The notes beneath the pieces are model-generated. The model was given only the letters and a program-made list of their open reading frames with translations, had not been told where the DNA came from and ran no database searches. A DNA stretch of 64,000 nt from assembly GCA_963669155.1 (NCBI GenBank), contig OZ022581.1, forward strand, positions 11,936,997 to 12,000,996, given 5' to 3'. Positions 48,805 through 58,500 of this stretch are shown here, in pieces. Numbering within the stretch: position 1 is the stretch's first letter; each line of letters opens with the position of its first letter. This DNA is from Arbacia lixula (taxonomy: Eukaryota > Echinodermata > Echinoidea > Arbacioida > Arbaciidae). Both the position numbers and the translations under genes were made by a program.

Positions 48805-48854
48805 TGTAAAAGGAGGAGGCAAAGAAGATGATGATGGGATGTTAGAAATCGTGG
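48805..48854. repeat. 50-bp direct repeat, copy 2
   Basis: Near copy of 46623-46672. On the minus strand it ends TTTTACAG|GTAAAT, resembling an exon end with a donor. No gene could be built around it. Confidence 0.85.
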
Positions 48855-48998
48855 ACGGACTGCGATGAGTAATCCGAACGAGGGGTTTTCTGAACATTCG
48901 ATGGAAATATTTTAGTCCACGCTGCTTATAAATGATTGTTTCCTGGCTAGCTATTTACATGAAGGAATTACTATTTCACCTGTTCTTTGACATAATTA

Positions 48999-49525
48999 TT
49001 AAAGGAATTTCGACCCGGAGCTCAAGAGGGCGCTGTTGGATGACGTCACAATCATCGCCATCTTAGTTCCGAAGTTTGACGAGTAACGCTGTCAATCAAA
49101 CTGGTAGATTGCGGATATGCGTTGCTTGCCCTTTCACGATGATCACACTTTCGCAGGAAAAATAGATCGCCGCATGCACGCAGATTGCATTATCGTGCAT
49201 GCACAATGCACAGCCAGCTAGCTACATACGCATGCAAGCACATACGAGTACTACTACTAGTACTAGTCTACGTACGTGAGTGCTAGCTGGAAGTACCGTA
49301 TGCAAGTGGGCGGAGCCAGCAGGGAACAGCCGCCGAATCATGAGCCGAACTGTATTTCGGCATACCTAGATTGAGAATCGACATTCTTCGGGCATTCGGA
49401 ACATGGCATTTGCGTAACCGGTGAAATTATCGAATAACATTGCCGTCATTGGACAACACGTACTGTCCGCTCATGCGCTTACATGGAATAACGCCCTCTT
49501 GAGCGCCGGGTCTGATTCCCTTTAA
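48999..49525. mobile_element. TIR-bounded non-autonomous element (about 527 bp)
   Basis: Left end TTAAAGGAATTTCGACCCGG and AGCTCAAGAGGGCG; the right end is its inverted copy (CGCCCTCTTGAGCGCCGGG, then CCCTTTAA). TIRs are about 35 bp with several mismatches. The interior is GC-richer than its surroundings and has no coding frame. TTAA-like edges are compatible with a TTAA target but unproven. Confidence 0.7.
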
Positions 49526-49596
49526 AAGGCAATATACAATAGGTTATACATTTATAGGATAGAAGACACTGATTAATTTACATATTTGGTAAGATA

Positions 49597-49740
49597 GGAT
49601 AATAATAATAATAATAGTCCATTCTTATACATGTATAGCGCAATTTTTGTCTCAGTGCGCATAAAAGAGAAAAGGAGAAAGGAGTAGAACCATATTTAAG
49701 TGATTGAAACCTACAAATCACTAACAAACAAAAATGACTT
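49597..49740 (-). mobile_element. LINE-type 3' tail remnant
   Basis: An (AAT)n run followed by ACATGTATAGCGCAATTTTT. The (AAT)n plus TGTATAGCGC arrangement also occurs at 57523-57600, where it forms the 3' end of a CR1/L2-like LINE. Confidence 0.5.
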
Positions 49741-49761
49741 CAATTTAGCGCGAAATTGATC

Positions 49762-50323
49762 CTCAATTTTAGATTCTCGAATAAAGTCTGGAAGCTTATT
49801 TCACAGCATAGGTGCGGCAAACTGGAAAGACCTCTGACCGCAAGTCTTGGTTTCAACAGAGTACTGCACTAAACGATCCCTTTTAGGATTTAGTAAGACA
49901 AATTAGGAATAAGCCATGGTACGGATTATCCTTAAGATAAATTTAAGTCAGGATTAAGATCTTTCAACATTTGTATGTAAATCAATGTTTTTAACGTTGG
50001 ACCAATGTCACATTTTGAATCCTACTGGTCTCCTAATGGTTCTTCAATTTTAGATTCTCGAATAAAGTCTGGAAGCTTATTTCACAGCACAGGTGCGGCA
50101 AACTGGAAAGACCTCTGACCGCAAGTCTTGGTTTCAACAGAGTACTGCACTAAAAGATCCTTTTAGGATTTAGTAAGACAAATTAGGAATAAGCCATGGT
50201 ATGGATTATCCTTAAGATAAATTAAAGTCAGGATTAAGATCTTTCAACATTTGTATGTAAATCAATGTTTTTAACGTTGGACCAATGTCACATTTTGAAT
50301 CCTACTGGTCTCCTAATGGTTCC
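49762..50323. repeat. 281-bp tandem duplication (two copies)
   Basis: The TCAATTTTAGATTCTCGAAT segment recurs at an offset of 281 bp, and the copies stay nearly identical through TCCTACTGGTCTCCTAATGG. Probably part of a LINE 3' region, given the tail just before it. Confidence 0.95.
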
Positions 50324-50475
50324 AGTAGGATCCAGTGGAGATTCGTACTGGTTTCTACTGGTATTCTACTGGTCTTCTATTGGTCTTCTATTGGTCGTCT
50401 ATTGGATCAAGTAGAGATTCCTACTGGTTTCTACCGGTATTCTCCTGGTATTTTTCTAATGGTTTCAGTTGATGT
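50300..50475. repeat. Short minisatellite (TCTAYTGGT units)
   Basis: Irregular 10-12-bp units such as TTCTACTGGT, CTTCTATTGGT and CGTCTATTGG. Confidence 0.8.
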
Positions 50476-50759
50476 CGGTCCAATAGATTCTTTTGTAATG
50501 GTTCTGTGGGTCCCATATTTCATAAACCATTAGACTCCAGCAGCTCTAATGGTTTCTGGTGGTCTATTAAGCTATTGGACCCGAATGGAATTTCGTCCTG
50601 GTTACTGTGTATTTCTCATACCTCGAAAGGGGTCGACAGAAATAATAAATAAACTTCAAATTTCAGACTTTAAACTTCAAATTTCAGACTTTAAACTTCA
50701 AACTTCGGCACATTTGGCATTCCATAAATCGTTTGTCGTACGGTATGTACCAGCGCCCC

Positions 50760-50938
50760 TCACAGTCTGAGGAAGAACTTCTTGCGGTGGGCGATGTAGG
50801 CAATGACCAGCCAGACGCCGCCGGACCAGGCGCCGAGGAGTACGTACTCGGTATGGTTGCCGACCATCGGGGCCCAAGTGAAAGGCAGGAACGGGGTCAG
50901 GATAATGGCACCCGTGTACAGCAGGATGGAGTTCTCAC
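50760..50938 (-). CDS. HGSNAT: HGSNAT last exon
   Basis: 179 nt, acceptor GTCTACAG|GTG, stop TGA at 50760-50762. Encodes ENSILLYTGAIIL, a luminal loop with an NHT sequon, the last helix (GGVWLVIAYIAH) and a short basic tail RKKFFLRL. Confidence 0.95.
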
Positions 50939-52501
50939 CTGTAGACCCGGTAGTGGGGGAGAAGACAAGAGCACGTGGTGAGGTGTAGATTATGGCATAA
51001 CACCCAGCGTCAGGATAATTATGTTAAGGCCACTGCAGACGATACGATTCGTATCCGGACAACTACCCCCTGGACAACTACCCCCCCGGACAACTACCCC
51101 CAGGACAATTACCCATCAGGACAATTACCCACCAGGACAATTACCCCCAAGGACAACTACCCCCTCCCCTAAAAACTACCCCCAGGACAATTACTCCCAC
51201 ACAACTTCCCCTAGAATACAAAATAAAATATATATATATATATATATCCCAAGCAGAGAGTACTATAAATCTATGGACGCAACATTTAGTTGTTGTCCTG
51301 TGGGGTAATTGTCCTGGGGGTAATTGTACTGGGGGTAGTTGTCCTAGAATCGATACGATTATGCCACGATTCTGCAGTCGTAAGAGCCTACGTCTAGAAA
51401 TGTGACGTCACCCTCATACATATATCCAATGACCATTTCCTGTCATTCAATGAGTCGCAGTTTCGCATGACTGATCAGACCGTCTGTGGTGGCCTTTATG
51501 CGTAATGTTATGCGTCGAAGCCGTCCTGCATTCATCAAAAGCGCCACCTTGCGACGATCGTTTTTGCCTCATTTATTGTTTCATGTCGTTCGACCTAATC
51601 TTGGAATCGTGGCAGTGACTGTGAATGCCAATGGCGTAGTGACAGCAGTTCAAATTAATGCCATGAATAAGGGCAGAATAATAATTCACAACTCCAAAAC
51701 AAAAATGAGAGTTAATAGAAATAGGATCATATGTCATAGGTGGCGCTCTTTACAGGTGGTGGTGGGCTTCCTAAAACAAACTAGTGAAACCTATCAATAC
51801 ACAAATAACAAATGCATTCCCTGGGAGTTCGGAACAAATCTTTTCCTAAATTTCAAACATCCAATTTAGGATAAAAGATACAAATCTGGTATAAATCGAG
51901 GTGCACATGCATATTTGTTAATGAGCTGGATCTGTATGCTGGAAACGCACTTGGGGAAACACGTTGGAAAGAGAAAGAGGGATAAGTGCGGGTCGGGTGG
52001 GGGGGGGGGGGGGGGGGGGGAGTGGTAGAGGGGGAGGGGGGAGAAGTCCTTATCAGAAAAGGGTATCCTAAAAAGGTAAAAGGAAAGTTACGTGAATGCA
52101 GTGCTTACCTGCGTATGTCATAGAAGCTCCGTCCCAGATAGCTGTGACGTCGATCAAAATATGAAGGAGGGCTTGAAAGAGGAACGCGGTTCCACCGGTT
52201 AGGGCGATAAACGACACTGACCTGGGTAGGTGGGCATCGGCAAAGGGGACGGGGTGAGTTGGGATTGGGAAAACAAAGAGAGGTAGGTAGAGAGAGGGAG
52301 AAAGTTAGAGAGAGGAAGAAAGTTAGAGAGGGAGAGATAGAGGGGGTGGGGGAGAGAAAGTTAGATAGGGAGAGAGAGAGGGACAGAGAGATAGACAGAA
52401 AGACAGAGAAGTACAGAGAGAGAGAAAAAGGGAAAGAGATAAGTAGATATAGGGAGGAGAGAGGGATGGAGAGAAGGAGGCAGACAGAAAGATAGAGAGC
52501 G

Positions 52502-52546
<45 letters not shown>

Positions 52547-55500
52547 GAGACAGATCCACACAGACAGCATAGAAGGAGAGGAAGAGCCAGCCAGATAGAG
52601 AAAGACAGACAGAAGGAGGCAGTGATGGAGAGGAAGAGAGAAGGAGAGACGAACAAACGTATTAAGAACAAGGCATTAGCAATATTGTGTCTCGCCCACT
52701 TGCGAAAATAACCAGAAATATCGCGATCTCCGTTGCTACGCAAAAGACTTGTCTGTGACCTCCAACGGTACCATAACATGAAGGTACCCCCAGTGCATCT
52801 ATGACCCAAGTTAGGTTGTAATCCAAACAACCTATGTGAAGTTATTTGTCAAAAGAGAGTCTTGCAGGTAAACTTTAACGTATGACCTCAAATGACCTTT
52901 GACCTTATCCTGTGACCTCCAACAGCAGCATAACATAAAGGTATCCCCAGTGCATCTATGACCCAAGTTAGGTTGTAATCCAAGCAACCCATGTGAAGTT
53001 ATTTGTCAAAAGAGAGTCTTGCAGGTAAACTTTAACGTATGACCTCAAATGACCTTTGACCTTATCCTGTGACCTCCAACAGCACCATAACATGAAGGTA
53101 CCCCCAGTGCATCTATGACCCAAGTTAGGTTGTAATCCAAGCAACCTATGTGAAGTTATTTGTCAAAAGAGAGTCTTGCAGGTAAACTTTAACGTATGAC
53201 CTCAAATGACCTTTGACCTTATCCTGTGACCTCCAACAGCAGCATAACATAAAGGTATCCCCAGTGCATCTATGACCCAAGTTAGGTTGTAATCCAAGCA
53301 ACCCATGTGAAGTTATTTGTCAAAAGAGAGTCTTGCAGGTAAACTTTAACGTATGACCTCAAATGACCTTTGACCTTATCCTGTGACCTCCAACAGCACC
53401 ATAACATGAAGGTACCCCCAGTGCATCTATGACCCAAGTTAGGTTGTAATCCAAGCAACCTATGTGAAGTTATTTGTCAAAAGAGAGTCTTGCAGGTAAA
53501 CTTTAACGTATGACCTCAAATGACCTTTGACCTTATCCTGTGACCTCCAACGGCACCATAACATGAAGGTACCCCCAGTGCATCTATGACCCAAGTTAGG
53601 TTGTAATCCAAGCAACCCATGTGAAGTTATTTGTCAAAAGAGAGTCTTGCAGGTAAACTTTAACGTATGACCTCAAATGACCTTTGACCTTATCCTGTGA
53701 CCTCCAACGGTACCATAACATGAAGGTACCCCCAGTGCATCTATGACCCAAGTTAGGTTGTAATCCAAGCAACCCATGTGAAGTTATTTGTCAAAAGAGA
53801 GTCTTGCAGGTAAACTTTAACGTATGACCTCAAATGACCTTTGACCTTATCCTGTGACCTCCAACGGTACCATAACATGAAGGTACCCCCAGTGCATCTA
53901 TGACCCAAGTTAGGTTGTAATCCAAGCAACCCATGTGAAGTTATTTGTCAAAAGAGAGTCTTGCAGGTAAACTTTAACGTATGACCTCAAATGACCTTTG
54001 ACCTTATCCTGTGACCTCTAACGGTACCATAACATGAAGGTACCCCCAGTTCATCTATGACCCAAGTTAGGTTGTAATCCAAGCAACCTATGTGAAGTTA
54101 TTTGTCAAAAGAGAGTCTTGCAGGTAAACTTTAACATAGAAAAAGAGAGTCTTGCACATACTCTTTAATATATGACCTCAAATGACCTTTGACATCATCA
54201 CATGACCTCTGACAACACCATAACATGAAGATACCCCTAGTGCTTCTATCAACCAAGTTTGGCTGCCATAGCTGTAACAGTTGCCAAGTTATGGATCATA
54301 AGAGAGTCTTGCAGGTAAACTTTAACATTTGTGACGGACGACGGACGACGGACGGACGACGGACGGACGACGGACGGACGACGGACGGACGCCATTTGGA
54401 TCCCTTAGTCTCGCCTTCACCTCCGGTGGGCGAGACAAAAATTAAAAATGAAAGGATAGATCGAGAGGGAGAAAGGGGTGGGGTGGGGATGGGTTGGGGT
54501 TGTGGTTGGTTAGGATGGGGGTAGGCAGAGGGTGAAAAATAACCAGATAGGAAAAGGACAGAGGCAGAGAGAGATAGAGAATTGGAGATGAACATTATAG
54601 TGTTGCAATGCTGAAAGATAACGAGTCAGTGATTATGACACGTGGACATAATCATAGTACAACAATATCATGCAGCATATATCGTCCGCGGCTTGTGATT
54701 GGTCGATTGCGCCGACCAATCGCAGCGCGGCGGTTCCGGTACCTTCGGCACGCAGCTTACGCTATAAAAGACGTGCGCGCACGAGCTGCATTCGACGCAC
54801 TACTATGCCGGTGTGTATCGGGTGTGATTGAACACGCGCCTAAAACCAACCTGCAACAACAACAACAAGAACGATTGTCCACATTGCCTGACGAAGACTA
54901 GCAGTGGTGGTCGAAACGCCGCAATTTCCAGTTTGCAATATCAGCGTAATCATACAAAGTTGAAGAAAAGCTAGAAACATTGTACCTGTAAGGCTCCTCT
55001 CATAGAATTATTGGGGCTGGGAGAGGGACAATAGGACCATTTGGCTTTTGTTACGGTTGCTAGGCAACTTTCTCCCTAACTTCGCGATTTTTTAAGCCCA
55101 ATGAGAATGGCACTAATAACGAATTTACTCTGTCTACGAATAATCTGATTTTAAGTATTCCACCTGGAAAATGTTGTACATTTAATTTCGTAACTAGTAT
55201 TGAAGTGCACTTGGTAATGCAAGTCACTCAACGTCTGCACGAATGTTTCAAATCTGACATGTATTTTCCCTTCACTCTGATTCGAATATAGTGTTTATAC
55301 ACACACAAACGATGTTTTAAATGGACAAGAAAACTGAATTCAGTCCAGTGTACATAATATAGCAGCGTAGTCCCTACCATAGGTTCTTGACGATGGGAAT
55401 CCAGCCGTCCGCCATATGACATTTGGATAGAACAGCGGAGCAAGCAATCTGCAATGAACAAAATAGCACAGTAGCGGAGAAGACATTAATGTCAAAGAGA

Positions 55501-58500
55501 CCATATCAATGAAACCATTAGTAATGCCTATCAAGCGTTGAGATATGATAATTCTCCACTGAGAAAAGTTCAGAACCTCAAAGATTATTGTAATGTGTGA
55601 AAATCATATTTTCAAACTAAATCACACAAGGACAATATGATTATTAAGTTGTCACACTACGTATCACAGTCCTTTTCATAGTTTCATTTTCCCCTAAAGA
55701 ACAAAATGAGAGCACGGTGGATGGGATATGATGCAGTTTATCGCTCATCTGCTTCTTAATCAGGAGGTTAAGTGTTCGAACCCAGCAGCCTGCCAATCAA
55801 GATCCACATAGCTACATCGTACCTAGGCGAGATATAAGGATCTGGTAGGATCCTTTGATTCAGTAACCATGGTAACTGGGTTTATACAATTCAAAACTTC
55901 AGTGAAAAGAAGTGTACAGATGCGGCGACCCTGGGTAACCAAGTCCCTACCATTATTATCAATAGCAATCTATGATAGACGCCTTTATAAAGCGAAATGT
56001 GTTAGTAATTAGCGATTGGTCAGTGGAGTTGTGAAGGGAGATTTCATTTAAAGTCGACCGTACAACTGACTTAATCTACGCAGAATTACAAAACGACCCA
56101 TCAAGGTTTATGTTTGGAGGACACGTTGTCTAGTAAAGCTAATTGGTCAACCCAAATCAACCAATCACAACGGAATATGAATGCATTCATATAATTTGAT
56201 ACATGATGCCTGTATATTGTCAGTTCCTAGTGATCACAATTTATAGGTGATAAATTGCTGATGAAGTAAAAAAAAAAAAAAAAAGAAGCAGACATAAAGA
56301 AAGCAAGATTCACGTTATATCTTTCACAAATAAGATTTTATGACTTACCAGGATCAAACCCCAAGTAACCATTCGTGACACGCGCCCTCTAGTGGTATCA
56401 AAGAGATGAAGGATTTTCCCTGCCTGCAAAGTTGGAGGAATACAGAATTACTCGAAATACCGATACATGTTATTGAAATCTTCAGATAAGTTTACACCGC
56501 TGGAAACATTCTTGCAGGTTTTTTTTTCCGCCGAGGAAATGTCAGTGTTTATGACAATGCGGTCAACCGCCTTGCTGGACAATGGTAAAGGGCCCGATGT
56601 CATGGATGTGATCATGCTACTTGACCATTTTCTGACATGCATTTATCATTATGATTAAGGGTATATTCAGAGTAAACTGTGGCCTACCTGTAGACCAAAC
56701 ACGCAGAGCGCAATGGAGTTGAACGTGCCGAGGATCCCTTCCGGATCATTCTGGTTGGACGTCTTGTAGACCGCATGACTTGTGGGCTCGTGCAGGATAT
56801 GGTCGCCTGTAAAGAATGAGCGATCGATATACGCCGCAGCTCCCCCGGTGCAATTAGTCAACTCGCCGTTCTCCCCGACCAGCGGACCACCGGGGCCCTG
56901 GTATCCCCTTTCGATGATATGATAATGAAGATAATGAACGAGTCATTTGCGTGGAAGAGTTTGAAACAATGAAAATATGTTGGTTAGTAAATACATGTAC
57001 ATCAGCCTTTCGTTCTAGGCGTTTATTTATTTGGTTTATTTATTCGTCATTCATTTTAATATTTTCACTTAATAATATTTATTGGAATATGTGCTTCCAT
57101 TGATCTAGTTATTAATTCAGAAGTAAGGTATTATTCGAAAAGTGGATAGACCTGTTATGGGCATGAATATCCCGGGTAGCGTGTACAAGCGGGCTCATCG
57201 AATTAGCTAAAAACTCGCAAATTACATCTTCTTTTAACCCTTTCAGTATCTATCAGCTTGCATTATTGAACGCGATCGACCTCCATGTTACCCGTCTATA
57301 ATCATAGGACAAGTAGTTGACTTTGAGCGGAGCAACGTACAATGGGCAGCCAGGAACAGGTAAGAAGAACGTGAGACAGACGTTGAGGGCGATACAGCAC
57401 ACGGCTAACGGTAGTTCCAGGTATTGCCGTATATCGCGAAAGGCACCTGCGCATCCACCCTGAAAAGCCCGCGAAAAAATATGAAAGAATAAGTCGTGAA
57501 AAATTGTCATTAAAACGATAATAATAGTAATAATAATAATGATAATAATAATAATAATAATATTCAGTTCTTGTATAGCGCATAACACATGGCTACGCAT
57601 GTCCCTATGCACTTAAAAATTAATGAAATTAGAAAGTAAGTAAAGAGTGTTGGGCACTGAGTTCATTATGTGTTAAACAGATATATGTGCAAATGAGCGT
57701 CCACCATATGTTTTGGTAACAACGGGAGGAATAGCAAACAGCTGCTTTGTGCTTGATCTTAGAGTACGAGTAGTCTGATGCAAAGTTAATAGTTCGGTCA
57801 AATATGATGGAGCTATGTTATGGAAGCATTCATATGCAAAAAACGAATAAATTGACAGAAATACGAGAATGAACAGGAGGCCAATGTAAGTTTCATAGTA
57901 CAGGGGTGATTGATTCATATTTTCGAGTTTGAGTAACTTATCTTGCAGCAGAGTTTTGGATAGTCTGTAATTTCTTTATTTGTCGCTGTGGTAAACCAAA
58001 AATATTACAAAAATATTATTAGGCTGTTACAGAAATCAATATGACAGAAAACAACTGCATGCATTAGTTTTTCAGTTGTAGGTTTATCCAAATAATTTCG
58101 AATTTTTCCTATTCGATAAAGAGCATATGATGCAGTGCGACATTTATGTGATATAAATTTCATCCGTGAATCAAAGATTGCCCCTAAGTTTTTTCATGAT
58201 TTGCTACTAGGAATAGATGTTTCATCAAGATCTAAACTCTGTATTGGGGTTACTTCTCGGAAACGTGATATAATATGAAGGAATTCTGTTTTACTACTCT
58301 TCAGTTTAAGACCATTTTGAGACCATTGTTTGATTGCTTGATATGGAATTCAAAATGTCAGTGGTAGGGTCAGAATTACAGAATCTCGCGAAAGAAAAGA
58401 TTTGCGTATCATACGCACAAAACATCTTTTGGATATGATGTCTATCAATTATGGATTCCAGTGGAGAAATATAAAGTGTAAACAAAGTCGGTCCTAAAGC

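Larger units (their letters stand above)
52688..54437. mobile_element. TIR-bounded non-autonomous element carrying a 157-bp satellite array
   Basis: Left terminus TGTCTCGCCCAC (52688-52699) and right terminus GTGGGCGAGACA (54426-54437) are perfect 12-bp inverted repeats. Between them lie nine nearly identical 157-bp units, one decayed unit, a (GACGGAC)n stretch (54333-54392) and a right-end hairpin. No coding frame. A target duplication is not obvious. It sits in the HGSNAT intron between exons at 52109 and 55378. Confidence 0.75.

Noticed and set aside
51486..51869. 127-aa plus-strand frame
   Set aside because: No family resemblance; lies in an HGSNAT intron downstream of a dispersed repeat.
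52105..52830. 241-aa minus-strand frame overlapping an HGSNAT exon
   Set aside because: GA-rich low-complexity sequence; it overlaps the HGSNAT exon in a different frame.
52753..54165. CRISPR-like array
   Set aside because: The units are contiguous 157-bp repeats without unique spacers, and the context is eukaryotic; it is a satellite.
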